The notes under the pieces were generated by a model. It was given only the letters and a program-made list of their open reading frames with translations, was not told the origin of the DNA and ran no database searches. From the NCBI RefSeq assembly GCF_001190945.1, contig NZ_CP011112.1, positions 1,984,001 to 2,048,000 on the forward strand: 64,000 bases of DNA, in the 5' to 3' direction. The position numbers and the translations under genes are program-made. The stretch comes from Luteipulveratus mongoliensis. GTDB taxonomy: Bacteria > Actinomycetota > Actinomycetes > Actinomycetales > Dermatophilaceae. Positions 47,594-56,197 of this stretch are shown one piece after another (within the stretch, counting starts at the first letter, position 1; each line of letters opens with the position of its first letter).

Positions 47594-47599
47594 TAGCCT
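47594..47599 (+). promoter_or_regulatory. Probable -10 box of a leaderless purN transcript
   Basis: TAGCCT, 6 nt and GTG at 47606: the same sequence and spacing as before guaB3. Confidence 0.5.
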
Positions 47600-47605
47600 C
47601 ACGCC

Positions 47606-48220
47606 GTGCCTGATTCGACTCCGATCGTGGTCCTGGTCTCCGGTTCGGGGACCCTCCTGCAAGCCCTGATCGATGCTTCGGCCGACCCGGCGTACGGCGT
47701 ACGTGTCGCGGCCGTCGGCGCGGACCGGGACGGCATCGAGGGCTTGGCGCGCGCGGAGCGGGCGGGCATCCCGACGTTCGTACGCCGGGTGCGCGACTTC
47801 GCGAGTCGCGAGGACTGGGATGCCGCTCTCGCAGGTGACGTGGCGGCGTACGACCCCGCACTCGTGGTCTCCGCGGGTTTCCTCAAGCTGGTGGGGCCGA
47901 CCTTCCTGGCATCGTTCGGCGGCCGCTACCTCAACAGCCACAACGCCTTGCTGCCCGCGTTCCCCGGGATCCACGGCCCGCGTGACGCGCTTGACTACGG
48001 CGTCAAGGTCGCGGGCGCCACGCTGTTCGTCGTCGACGAGGGTGTCGACACCGGCGCGATCGTGGCGCAGTGCGTGGTGCCGGTCGATGACAGCGATGAC
48101 GTCGACACGTTGACGGAGCGGATCAAGCAGGCCGAGCGACCTCAGCTGGTGGACTACGTGGGACGGATGGCGCGCGAAGGATTCCAGGTCGAGGGTCGGC
48201 GCGTGCGGCTCGGCCGCTGA
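47606..48220 (+). CDS. purN: Phosphoribosylglycinamide formyltransferase
   Basis: A 204-residue GART enzyme using 10-formyl-THF. VLVSGSGTLLQALIDAS is the N-terminal phosphate-binding region (residues 8-24). The active-site triad Asn-His-Asp is seen in NSHNALLPAFPGIHG (about 110-124) and DEGVDTGAIVAQ (about 145-156). GTG start, likely leaderless. purH follows after 174 bp containing a ZTP riboswitch, so the two purine genes are not a simple operon; TAGCCT at 48284-48289 can serve purH alone. Confidence 0.95.
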   Translation: MPDSTPIVVLVSGSGTLLQALIDASADPAYGVRVAAVGADRDGIEGLARAERAGIPTFVRRVRDFASREDWDAALAGDVAAYDPALVVSAGFLKLVGPTFLASFGGRYLNSHNALLPAFPGIHGPRDALDYGVKVAGATLFVVDEGVDTGAIVAQCVVPVDDSDDVDTLTERIKQAERPQLVDYVGRMAREGFQVEGRRVRLGR

Positions 48221-48292
48221 CGATCGACCTGACATCTCGTGCGCGGGCATCAACGCAATGTCGGAACGATCGTCGGGGTCGACTAGCCTGAG

Positions 48293-48370
48293 CGCCGAAC
48301 ACGACTGGCGCAGGTGGGCCACCACCGGGGAGTGAAGTCGAGCGCATCGAACGCCTGGGTGCGACTCACA
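48293..48370 (+). promoter_or_regulatory. ZTP (pfl) riboswitch upstream of purH
   Basis: The core of the pfl motif is readable: CGACTGGCG, a small stem GGTGGGCCACC, then ACCGGGGAGTG, a variable linker, and CGCCTGGG at the end (48352-48359). These are the conserved bases that bind ZTP/ZMP. The element lies directly in the purH leader, the classical location, between a TAGCCT -10 box (48284-48289) and the GTG at 48395. AGGAG at 48383-48387 is the likely ribosome site, so translational control is possible. No clear terminator was seen. Confidence 0.88.
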
Positions 48371-48394
48371 CGATGACGTCCTCAGGAGTTCTCT

Positions 48395-50005
48395 GTGACT
48401 GCAGCAACCGACTTGCGTCGGCCGATCAAGCGCGCGCTCGTCTCCGTCTATGACAAGACCGGCCTGGAAGACCTCGCCCGCGGTCTGCACGACGCCGGTG
48501 TCGAGCTGGTCTCCACCGGCGGCTCCGCCAAGCTGATCGACGGCCTGGGCATCCCCGTCACCAAGGTCGAGGACCTGACCGGGTTCCCCGAGTGCCTCGA
48601 CGGCCGGGTCAAGACCCTGCACCCCAAGGTCCACGCGGGTCTGCTCGCGGACACCCGCAACCCTGACCACGTGGCCCAGCTGGCCGACCTCGGTGTCGAG
48701 CCGTTCGACCTGGTCATCTCCAACCTCTATCCCTTCCGCGAAACGGTCGCCTCGGGCGCCACTCCCGAGGAGTGCATCGAGCAGATCGATATCGGCGGTC
48801 CGTCGATGGTGCGCGCCTCGGCCAAGAACCACGCGAGCGTGGCCATCGTGACCAGCCCGGCGGCGTACGACGACGTGCTGGCGGCCGTGGCTGCCGGCGG
48901 CTTCACGCTCGAGCAGCGCAAGCTCCTGGCGGCCCAGGCTTTCGTGCACACCGCGGACTACGACAACGCGGTCGCCAACTGGATCGGCAACGTCTACGTC
49001 GACACCAGCGAGGGCACCGGGTTCCCGGCGTGGGCCGGTGCGACGTTCGAGAAGTCGGCGACGCTGCGCTACGGCGAGAACCCCCATCAGAAGGCCGCGA
49101 TCTACCAGCACTGGCGTGGGGGAGTGGCCTCGGCCGAGCAGCTGCACGGCAAGGAGATGTCCTACAACAACTACGTCGACACCGACGCGGCAGTACGCGC
49201 GGCGTACGACCACGGCGACCTGCCGACCGTCGCGGTCATCAAGCACGCGAATCCCTGTGGTATCGCTGTGGGTTCGGATATTGCTGACGCGCACCGGAAG
49301 GCGCACGCGTGCGACCCGGTGTCGGCGTACGGCGGGATCATCGCGACCAACCGGCCCGTCACGCAGGAGTTGGCCGAGACGGTGAAGGACATCTTCACCG
49401 AGGTCGTCATCGCGCCCGACTTCGATCCTGAAGCACTCGAGACGCTGACGGCCAAGAAAGCGATCCGCCTCCTCAAGCTGCCTGCCGAGCAGGCGCAGGC
49501 GACGGATCCCGTTGAGATCCGGCCGGTTTCGGGCGGCATGCTCATGCAGACGCGTGACAAGGTCGACGCCGTCGTCACGGACGAGGACGGCAAGGTGACC
49601 GGTGGCGACGACGCCGAGACGTGGCGTCTGGTCGCGGGTGAGGCGGCCGACAAGGCGACGCTGGCGGACCTGCAGTTCGCGTGGCGTGCGATCCGCGCCG
49701 TGAAGTCGAACGCGATCTTGCTGGCCAAGGACGGTGCCTCCGTCGGTGTCGGCATGGGCCAGGTCAACCGCGTCGACTCCAGTGAGCTGGCGGTCAAGCG
49801 AGCCGGCGAGGAGCGCGCGCGGGGTGCAGTGGCCGCATCGGATGCGTTCTTCCCGTTTGCGGATGGCCTGCAGATCCTGCTCGATGCGGGCGTGAAAGCC
49901 GTTGTCGCGCCTGGAGGTTCGAAGCGCGACCCCGAGGTCATCGAGGCTGCCGAGAAGGCCGGCGTGACCATGTACTTCACCGGAACTCGCCATTTCGCAC
50001 ACTGA
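48395..50005 (+). CDS. purH: Bifunctional AICAR transformylase/IMP cyclohydrolase
   Basis: A 536-residue enzyme for the last two steps of IMP synthesis. The N-terminal MGS-like cyclohydrolase domain has [20 protein letters not shown]; the C-terminal transformylase has [13 protein letters not shown] and the terminal TGTRHFAH. Start GTG 48395 with AGGAG 8 nt upstream. Expression is probably controlled by the ZTP riboswitch in its leader. Its last codons overlap the region just before a DMT transporter. Confidence 0.97.
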   Translation: MTAATDLRRPIKRALVSVYDKTGLEDLARGLHDAGVELVSTGGSAKLIDGLGIPVTKVEDLTGFPECLDGRVKTLHPKVHAGLLADTRNPDHVAQLADLGVEPFDLVISNLYPFRETVASGATPEECIEQIDIGGPSMVRASAKNHASVAIVTSPAAYDDVLAAVAAGGFTLEQRKLLAAQAFVHTADYDNAVANWIGNVYVDTSEGTGFPAWAGATFEKSATLRYGENPHQKAAIYQHWRGGVASAEQLHGKEMSYNNYVDTDAAVRAAYDHGDLPTVAVIKHANPCGIAVGSDIADAHRKAHACDPVSAYGGIIATNRPVTQELAETVKDIFTEVVIAPDFDPEALETLTAKKAIRLLKLPAEQAQATDPVEIRPVSGGMLMQTRDKVDAVVTDEDGKVTGGDDAETWRLVAGEAADKATLADLQFAWRAIRAVKSNAILLAKDGASVGVGMGQVNRVDSSELAVKRAGEERARGAVAASDAFFPFADGLQILLDAGVKAVVAPGGSKRDPEVIEAAEKAGVTMYFTGTRHFAH

Positions 50006-50099
50006 CACTGACGCCGAGTCGGCATCGTCGACACGCGGCCTCGGGTCGCCACGTGCGCTGGCGCTGATCGGCGGGCTGGTCGCGGGTGCGCTGCTGTCG

Positions 50100-50978
50100 G
50101 TGCAGTCGCGGATGAACGGCGTGATCAGCACGCACAGCGGTCGCCCCGTCGAGGCGGCTCTCTGGAGCTTCGGCTCGGGTCTGGTCGTGCTCTGCCTCAT
50201 CGTGGCGAGCGTGCCCAAGGTGCGGGCCGGCGTACGCACCATCGGCGCCGCCCTGCGTGATCACCGCCTGCAGTGGTGGCAATGCATCGGTGGCGCGTCA
50301 GGCGGCCTGCTGGTCGGTGTCCAGTCCTGGTCGGTGCCGATCGTGGGCGTCGCGATCTTCAGCATCGGTGTCGTCGGCGGCCAGACGCTCAGCGCGCTCC
50401 TGGTGGACCGGATCGGTCTGGCGCCCACCGGCGTACAGCACATCACCTGGACCCGGACCCTGGCCGCGGCACTCGCGGTGGTCGGTGTCATCGTCTCGGC
50501 GACGGCGCACAGCGGCGGCCAGGGTGTCTCGATCGGCCCCGCGCTCGCGGCCTTCGGCGTGGGCTGCCTGCTGGCCGGTCAGCAGGCGGTCAACGGTCAG
50601 GTCAACCGGGTCACCGGTCAGACGATGGCGACGACGTGGCAGAACTTCCTCGTCGGTCTGGTCGTGCTCGCGGTGATCGCGGCGGTGCAGGCGATCAGCA
50701 CCAACGGCTCCTGGGACCTGCCGACCGGAGCGCCGTGGTGGGCGTGGTTCGGCGGCATCCTCGGGATCGGCGTGATCGGCGTCATGTCGTGGGCCGTCGG
50801 CGAGATCGGCGTGCTGGTCTTTGGTCTGGTGTCGGTCGCCGGGCAGCTGCTCGCGGCCCTGGCACTCGACCTGGCCGACGCCTCGACACGCGACCAGGTG
50901 GGTCTCCAGCTCGTGCTCGGCCTGGCCATCACGCTCGTGGCTGCGGGCGGCGCGGGACTGGCCGCCGCCCGCGCCTGA
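50100..50978 (+). CDS. YdcZ/DMT-family transporter with obscure start
   Basis: At least 292 residues and about ten helices of the DMT_YdcZ (DUF606) family. The first usual start codon, GTG 50100, falls inside the first helix: upstream, the frame continues with ALALIGGLVAGALLS before VQSRMNG, which matches the normal family start. No ATG, GTG or TTG occurs in this frame back to the stop at 49965. Candidates are ATT 49992 or CTG 50058. Alternatively a sequence error is present. It follows purH immediately. Substrate unknown. Confidence 0.8.
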   Translation: MQSRMNGVISTHSGRPVEAALWSFGSGLVVLCLIVASVPKVRAGVRTIGAALRDHRLQWWQCIGGASGGLLVGVQSWSVPIVGVAIFSIGVVGGQTLSALLVDRIGLAPTGVQHITWTRTLAAALAVVGVIVSATAHSGGQGVSIGPALAAFGVGCLLAGQQAVNGQVNRVTGQTMATTWQNFLVGLVVLAVIAAVQAISTNGSWDLPTGAPWWAWFGGILGIGVIGVMSWAVGEIGVLVFGLVSVAGQLLAALALDLADASTRDQVGLQLVLGLAITLVAAGGAGLAAARA

Positions 50979-50993
50979 GCGGTCCTCGCGAAG

Positions 50994-51422
50994 TCAGCTC
51001 TTGGCTGCGGCGGCCTCGACCTTGCGCAGCCGAGCGCTCAGCGTCTTGAGCAACGCGACTGCGATGTCCGGGTTGGAGCGCACCAGTGGGGTGAGCTGCA
51101 GGGAGGAGATCGCGAAGGTCGTACAGCCGTCCGGTCCCGCAGTCAGGCTTGCCGAGCGCGGCTCGCCGTCGATCGCGGAGATCTCGCCGACGTAGTCGCC
51201 GGCATTGACCTCGCCGCGGCTCTCGCCGCCGACGTCAACGGCAGCGCTGCCGTCGAGCAGGATGCGAAGCCCGCTGTCCGAGGAGCCCTCGGCGATGACC
51301 TTGCCGCCGGCACCGGTCGTGAAGGTGGTGCCGGACTGCTCGATCTGCGACAGGGCGTCGTCGTCGAGGGTGGAGAAGAGATCGATACCGGCCAGGACCG
51401 ATCGGACCTTGACGCTGCTCAT
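50994..51422 (-). CDS. Cyclic-nucleotide-binding domain protein
   Basis: A 142-residue protein made of a single cNMP-binding domain (Crp-like effector fold) without a helix-turn-helix. GLRILLDGSAAVD and the GDYVGEISAIDGEPRSASLTA stretch (about 76-96) hold the phosphate-binding cassette (usual GE...RSA). The C-terminal helix ends in KVEAAAAKS. ATG 51422 is preceded by GGGAGG. It is divergent from a class III nucleotidyl cyclase 153 bp away, so it may be that enzyme's receptor. Confidence 0.88.
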   Translation of the reverse strand: MSSVKVRSVLAGIDLFSTLDDDALSQIEQSGTTFTTGAGGKVIAEGSSDSGLRILLDGSAAVDVGGESRGEVNAGDYVGEISAIDGEPRSASLTAGPDGCTTFAISSLQLTPLVRSNPDIAVALLKTLSARLRKVEAAAAKS

Positions 51423-51534
51423 GAAGTGCCTCCCGCACGGGCATGCTGATGTGGAGTCGCACGCTAGCAGCGTGGTGGGTCCCGCGCCGGGTGTCGTGAC
51501 CTCATGGTGACCAAGTGACGTCCGTACGCCCGGG

Positions 51535-51540
51535 TACCTT
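51535..51540 (+). promoter_or_regulatory. Probable -10 box before the cyclase leader ORF
   Basis: TACCTT, then 6 nt, then GTG 51547. The spacing suggests a leaderless transcript that starts on the small ORF, not on the cyclase. Confidence 0.4.
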
Positions 51541-51546
51541 GTGCGG

Positions 51547-51579
51547 GTGAGCACGACCAGCCGGCGGGAGCCGGCATGA
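51547..51579 (+). CDS. Ten-codon leader ORF overlapping the cyclase start
   Basis: A GTG, eight-residue body and TGA encode VSTTSRREPA. Its TGA (51577-51579) overlaps the cyclase ATG (51576-51578) as ATGA. The GGGAG for the cyclase (51566-51570) lies inside it. Such an arrangement lets translation of the short ORF control the downstream gene. Coding potential cannot be proved from ten codons. Confidence 0.4.
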   Translation: MSTTSRREPA

Positions 51580-54500
51580 AGACCTGCGCTCGGTGCGGCG
51601 CATCGGTGCCGCAGGAGGCACGGTTCTGTCCTTCGTGCGGCGCCGCCGTGTCCGTGGGCACATGGGCTGCGCCGGTCCGCAAGTACGTCGTCGTGCTCTT
51701 CGTCGACATCGTCGGCTCCACCGCGCTCGGGGAGGCCGTCGACCCAGAGGCCTTGCGAGCCAACCTGGCCCGCTACTTCGATGCCGTCTCCGCCGTCATC
51801 TGGAAGCACGGCGGCACCGTGGAGAAGTTCATCGGCGATGCCGTGATGGCGGTCTTCGGGGTGCCGCAGACCCGCGAGGACGATGCCGTACGCGCCCTGC
51901 ACGCCGCCGGCGAGATCCATGTGGCCGTCGCTGGTTTGTCCACCCAGATGCAGCAGGACGTCGGTCGCAGCCTCACCGTGCGGGTGGGCGTCAATGGCGG
52001 TGAGGTCTTCGTGACGCACCAGCCCGATGGCCAGTTCTCCGTGACCGGAGACGCCGTCAACACGGCGCAACGGCTCGAGGCCTCGGCCGGTGAGGGCGAG
52101 ACGTACGTCGGTGCCTCGGTGGCCGAGCTCGTCCAGGGCCATGTGGCGCTGGAGTCCGTCGGGCTGGTCGTGCACAAGGGCAAGTCCGTCCCCCAGGAGG
52201 TCTTCCGGCTCACGAGGGACCAGAGCGCGCTGCCGGGACGGGACGAGGTCCCGTTCGTCGGGCGAGCCGAGGCGCTCGCTGAGCTGACCTCGATGGCGGA
52301 GCGGTCCGACGCCCGCCGTCAGGGCTGGTTCCTCACGCTGGTCGGCGAGGCCGGTATCGGCAAGACCCGACTGATCGCTCAGTTCCTCGCCGGACGACCG
52401 AGCACCCGGGTGCTGCGCGGCAGCAGCCAGCCCATGGACCAGGACACCTACGCGCCGCTGGTGCAGATGCTGACCCAGCTCGCCGACGAGACCGATGTCA
52501 CCGAGCTCATGGGCGAGGACGCCGAGCACGCGCTCCTCCCGTTGCGCAGTGCGATCGGCCGCAGCGATGCCCAGACCTCGACCGATGACGTGGCCTGGGC
52601 GTTCAGGGGAGTGGTGTCCCGGCTCGTCCAGGAGCGCCCGCTCGTCCTCGTCTGGGACGACCTGCACTGGGCCACGGAGCCGCAGCTGGATCTGGTCCAG
52701 CGGCTCGCCCAGGAGCTGCGCTCGTTGCCCGTGCTGTCGATCTGCGTGACGCGTCCGGACCTGTTCGAACGCCGTCCACAGTGGGGCGGCGGTCGGCAGT
52801 CGCGGGTCGAGGACCTCGAGCCGCTCGACGAGGACGAGCTGCGGGCCATCGCGGAGGGGCAGCTGGCCCAGGCGAGCGAGCTGATCGATGTCGACAAGCT
52901 CATCGTCCGCAGTGACGGCAACCCGCTCGTGCTGCAGATGCTGGTCCAGTGCGCGTGCGACGGGGAGTCGCTCCCGGTGTCGGTGCACACGCTCTTCGAG
53001 GCGGCGCTGGACCGGCTGAGCCCTGCTGAGCGTCGGCTCTGCGAGGGCGGTTCGGTGTTCGGGCGCGAGTTCGACCCGGCGGCTGCAGCAGCCGTCGTGG
53101 AGGACTGGACCGAGCACGATCCCCGCGTGGTCGCCGACCGGCTGCGTGAGCTGAAGGTCCTCGAGCCGGGGCGGCACCACCGGCGAGCAAGCCAGGACTC
53201 CTACCGCTTCATGCAGTCGCTGCTCATGCAGACGGCGTACGAGTCGATCCCCAAGCAGGTGCGATCGCGGCGTCACGAGCGGGCGGCCGAGTGGCTGTCC
53301 GACCGGCATGCTCCGGGCGTGAGCGAGACGTCGACCGCGGTGGCCACGCACTACGACAAGGCCTGGACACTGCTGGCGGAGGTCAACGGGCCGGCCGCGG
53401 AGCGAGAAGCGTTGCGCGAGAAGGCAGTTCAGGCGGCCATCCGTCATGCTCGAGCGCTCCGAATGCGGGGGGATCCTGGAGCCAAGGCGGTCTACGAACG
53501 CCTCCAGGAGATCCTGGCACCAGGGGATCGACGACACATCCACGCCGCGTTGGGCGTCTTCCTGTTCGTCGGGCGTGGTCGGGACGCGGACTTCATCAGG
53601 GACCGGATGGCGGTGACAGATCGCGCGCTGCCGGACGACCCGGCGTGGGCGGTCGTACGACACATTCCCAGCCGCCTGATCGATCGTGGACACGGGATCG
53701 GCGCGCCCGAAGATCTCCTGTCGGACGTCGAGGCCGTACGCCGGTCGCTCGACGATCTCGACGACGTCCCGGCCGCGGCCCGCTACCTCGCGCTCGCCTA
53801 CGAGGGCCAGGTCCTCGCGGACGCGGGGATGTTGCGCGGCTGCCTCGACGTCGTACGCCGTGGGCTCGACCTGTCACTCGCCGAGGGCGACCAGGTGGAG
53901 GAGAGGGTGTTCCGCAGCTTCCTCCTGCAGGTGGAGTTCAGCGGCAACGAACCTCTCGAGACCAGCATCAGGACGGCCGAACGGCTGCGGGCCGACTACG
54001 CGGGTGACCGCTACCAGAGCATCGTCCTGGACGCTGTCCTCACCGGCGCGTACGCCTGCGTGGGTGACCAGGAGGCCGCACAGGTCGCCTGGAAGCGCGT
54101 CGAGACCGCTCATGCCGGGATCCCCAACCACGCGATCCTGGAGCGGGAGTATCACGCCCAGATGCTCGAGGCCGCCGGTGACGTCAAGGGTGCGGCCCGC
54201 GAATGGGCCGAGCTGTCCCGTGACATCGGGGACAACGCGCGGCTGGCAACCTCCCTGGCCTGCATGGCCAGCCGCTACTCGCTGCGGTCGGGTGACCTCG
54301 AGGCCAGCCTGCGCTACGCCGACGAAGCCCGTCGCGTCGCCGGTGACCAGCACGCCCAGCTCGCGGAGTCCAACCTGTCGCCGGTGGGAGCAGTGCTCGC
54401 GGCGATCGCCGGTGACGCGGACGGAGCCCGCCGCCACCTGGACGCTGCCCGCGTCGAGACCAAGCCGGAGGAGAGTCTCGTCGACGCCGGACAGCTGGCC

Positions 54501-54674
54501 GTCTACACCGCCATCGTGCTGCGGCTCCTGGGCGATGAGCCCGGCGCTCAGGCGTCGATGAAGGACGCCAAGCGCCTCTTCGACCGCAAGGGTGCGGTCG
54601 CGCTCGCCGACCTGGTCGACACCTGGGTCGGTCACGCCGAGCGGCTGCGCGCGGGCGCTCGACAGCTGCATTAA
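51576..54674 (+). CDS. Class III nucleotidyl cyclase fused to AAA ATPase and TPR-like helices
   Basis: A 1032-residue multidomain protein. A zinc ribbon (Cys4, 7, 18, 21) is followed by a class III cyclase domain (about 35-205) with both metal aspartates (Asp44 in VLFVDIVGST, Asp88 in EKFIGDAVMAVFG), Lys84, and Asn162/Arg166 in DAVNTAQRLEA, so it looks active. Next is a STAND-like ATPase with GEAGIGKTR (257-265) and LVLVWDDLHWA, then TPR-like helical repeats to the end. Such proteins integrate a signal with cAMP synthesis. It is divergent from a cyclic-nucleotide-binding protein. Confidence 0.9.
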   Translation: MKTCARCGASVPQEARFCPSCGAAVSVGTWAAPVRKYVVVLFVDIVGSTALGEAVDPEALRANLARYFDAVSAVIWKHGGTVEKFIGDAVMAVFGVPQTREDDAVRALHAAGEIHVAVAGLSTQMQQDVGRSLTVRVGVNGGEVFVTHQPDGQFSVTGDAVNTAQRLEASAGEGETYVGASVAELVQGHVALESVGLVVHKGKSVPQEVFRLTRDQSALPGRDEVPFVGRAEALAELTSMAERSDARRQGWFLTLVGEAGIGKTRLIAQFLAGRPSTRVLRGSSQPMDQDTYAPLVQMLTQLADETDVTELMGEDAEHALLPLRSAIGRSDAQTSTDDVAWAFRGVVSRLVQERPLVLVWDDLHWATEPQLDLVQRLAQELRSLPVLSICVTRPDLFERRPQWGGGRQSRVEDLEPLDEDELRAIAEGQLAQASELIDVDKLIVRSDGNPLVLQMLVQCACDGESLPVSVHTLFEAALDRLSPAERRLCEGGSVFGREFDPAAAAAVVEDWTEHDPRVVADRLRELKVLEPGRHHRRASQDSYRFMQSLLMQTAYESIPKQVRSRRHERAAEWLSDRHAPGVSETSTAVATHYDKAWTLLAEVNGPAAEREALREKAVQAAIRHARALRMRGDPGAKAVYERLQEILAPGDRRHIHAALGVFLFVGRGRDADFIRDRMAVTDRALPDDPAWAVVRHIPSRLIDRGHGIGAPEDLLSDVEAVRRSLDDLDDVPAAARYLALAYEGQVLADAGMLRGCLDVVRRGLDLSLAEGDQVEERVFRSFLLQVEFSGNEPLETSIRTAERLRADYAGDRYQSIVLDAVLTGAYACVGDQEAAQVAWKRVETAHAGIPNHAILEREYHAQMLEAAGDVKGAAREWAELSRDIGDNARLATSLACMASRYSLRSGDLEASLRYADEARRVAGDQHAQLAESNLSPVGAVLAAIAGDADGARRHLDAARVETKPEESLVDAGQLAVYTAIVLRLLGDEPGAQASMKDAKRLFDRKGAVALADLVDTWVGHAERLRAGARQLH

Positions 54675-54704
54675 TCGTTTGCCGCGGCTCGTACCGTCGT
54701 GAGG

Positions 54705-55286
54705 GTGACGATCACCTACCGCGCCGAGCGCGCCTCAGACCAGGCCGCCGTACGACGTGTGGTTGCCGATGCTTTCGCCGATGAGGGTTCGCAGGTGGCT
54801 GCGTTCCTGGACGCGATGCGCGCCTCGACCCATTGGGTGGACCTGTCGTTCGTTGCGGAGGACGACAGCGAGGTGATCGGCCACATCTCGTTCTCGACCT
54901 GCTGGCTGGACACCCGCCGTGAGCTGCTCGAGGTCCTGACCCTGTCACCTGTCTCCGTCGCGCCCGAGCACCAGGGGCGAGGTGTGGGCAGCGGGCTCAT
55001 CCGCTGGGCCTTGGCCGGGCTGCAGGACATGTCCTGGCCGATGATCGTGCTGGAGGGCGCACCGCGCTACTACGGGCGGTTCGGCTTCCTCCCCGGTGAG
55101 GAGCACGGGCTGCGGCGGCCGAGTCTGCGGACACCGGCGCCGGCCTTCCAGGTGCTGCCAGGGTCGCGACGTGAGGACTGGATGACCGGCACCGTCGTGT
55201 ACCCCGAGTACATGTGGGCCCTGGACTGCGTCGGCCTGCGCGAGCCCGGGCTGTCGGAAGTCGAACGAGCGCTAGGCGTGTCCTGA
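54705..55286 (+). CDS. GNAT family N-acetyltransferase (YhbS-like)
   Basis: About 193 residues. The acetyl-CoA site is clear: LSPVSVAPEHQGRGVGSGLI (about 82-101). APRYYGRFGFLPGEEHGLRR (about 119-138) is the YhbS-type C-terminal motif. Substrate unknown. TACCGT lies 7 nt before GTG 54705, so it may be leaderless from there; GTG 54699 is an alternative two codons upstream. Confidence 0.85.
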   Translation: MTITYRAERASDQAAVRRVVADAFADEGSQVAAFLDAMRASTHWVDLSFVAEDDSEVIGHISFSTCWLDTRRELLEVLTLSPVSVAPEHQGRGVGSGLIRWALAGLQDMSWPMIVLEGAPRYYGRFGFLPGEEHGLRRPSLRTPAPAFQVLPGSRREDWMTGTVVYPEYMWALDCVGLREPGLSEVERALGVS

Positions 55287-55296
55287 GCCTGCCAGC

Positions 55297-55710
55297 ATGG
55301 GTGGCATGCGCTCGATCACTCGCAGCTATCGCACCGGCGACCGCGAGGTCGTCCTCGACATCACCGCCGACTGCCAGGACTTCGTGGCGGGCGCCGGGGA
55401 CGGGCTGCTGCACGTCTTCGTCCCGCACGCGACGGCCGGCCTCGCGATCATCGAGACCGGTGCGGGCAGCGACGACGACCTGCTCGCAGCGCTGCGCGAT
55501 CTCCTGCCGGCAGACGACCGCTGGATCCATCGGCACGGAAGCCGCGGCCACGGTCGGTCACACGTCATGCCAGCGTTCGTACCGCCGTACGCCACCGTGC
55601 CGGTGATCGACGGCGCGCTGACCCTGGGCACGTGGCAGAGCATCTGCCTGGTCGACCTCAACATCGACAATGTGGCCCGGACCGTGCGCCTGTCATTCCT
55701 GGCGGGTTGA
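55297..55710 (+). CDS. YjbQ family protein (UPF0047)
   Basis: A 137-residue protein of the YjbQ/UPF0047 family. It contains VFVPHATAGLAIIETG (about 41-56), HGRSHVMPAFV (about 81-91) and the terminal GTWQSICLVDLN (about 110-121), which are the family's metal-binding and active-site blocks. Some members have thiamine-phosphate synthase activity in vitro; the physiological role is unsettled. ATG 55306 is an alternative start. Convergent with the following GNAT gene (3 bp between stops). Confidence 0.88.
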   Translation: MGGMRSITRSYRTGDREVVLDITADCQDFVAGAGDGLLHVFVPHATAGLAIIETGAGSDDDLLAALRDLLPADDRWIHRHGSRGHGRSHVMPAFVPPYATVPVIDGALTLGTWQSICLVDLNIDNVARTVRLSFLAG

Positions 55711-55713
55711 ACC

Positions 55714-56181
55714 TCAGATCCAGCGGGCGTAGCACCGGCACTCGGGCTCGTCGCGGTAGTAGCCGTACGACGGGATCGGCAGGTAACCGACACTCTCGTA
55801 CAGCGCCATCGCCTCGGGCTGTGCCGTGCCGGTCTCCAGGATGACGCGGCTGAAACCACGCCCGCGCGCGTAGTCCTCGATGGCCTCGAGCAGCCGCTTG
55901 GCGTGGCCCTGGCGGCGCCGGCCGGGGCGGATGAACATCCGCTTGAGCTCAGCATCTGCGCCTTGGGTACGCAGCCCGGCACAGCCGATGAGGCCGGCGC
56001 TGTCGGAGGCCACCACGAAGGTGCCCGAGGGCGGCGCGAAGTCGTCAGCCCTGACCGGAGTGGCATCGCCACCGCCATAACGTTGAGACAGATCGTCGTT
56101 CAGCTCCGATACCAGCGCCTGCGCGAGCGGGTCGTCATACGGGACGGTCTGCAACGTCCAATCTCCTACGGAAGTCACCAT
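55714..56181 (-). CDS. GNAT family N-acetyltransferase
   Basis: A 155-residue acetyltransferase with LKRMFIRPGRRRQGHAKRLLEA (split here as LKRMFIRPGRRRQGHAK then RLLEA, about 78-99) for acetyl-CoA binding and ALYESVGYLPI (about 129-139). ATG 56181 is only 16 bp from the divergent folD start, so the two genes must share a very short promoter region. Substrate unknown. Confidence 0.85.
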   Translation of the reverse strand: MVTSVGDWTLQTVPYDDPLAQALVSELNDDLSQRYGGGDATPVRADDFAPPSGTFVVASDSAGLIGCAGLRTQGADAELKRMFIRPGRRRQGHAKRLLEAIEDYARGRGFSRVILETGTAQPEAMALYESVGYLPIPSYGYYRDEPECRCYARWI

Positions 56182-56197
56182 GGCAGGATAAGCGTCC

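Noticed and set aside
47510-50242. A 910-codon open frame on the minus strand opposite purN and purH
   Set aside because: High GC keeps the complementary frame free of stops. The plus-strand proteins are clear PurN and PurH; the antisense translation is His/Arg/Asp-rich with no domain.
51423-53693. Minus-strand extension of the cNMP-binding gene, opposite the cyclase
   Set aside because: The real gene starts at ATG 51422 with a good ribosome site; the extension is a shadow of the cyclase gene.
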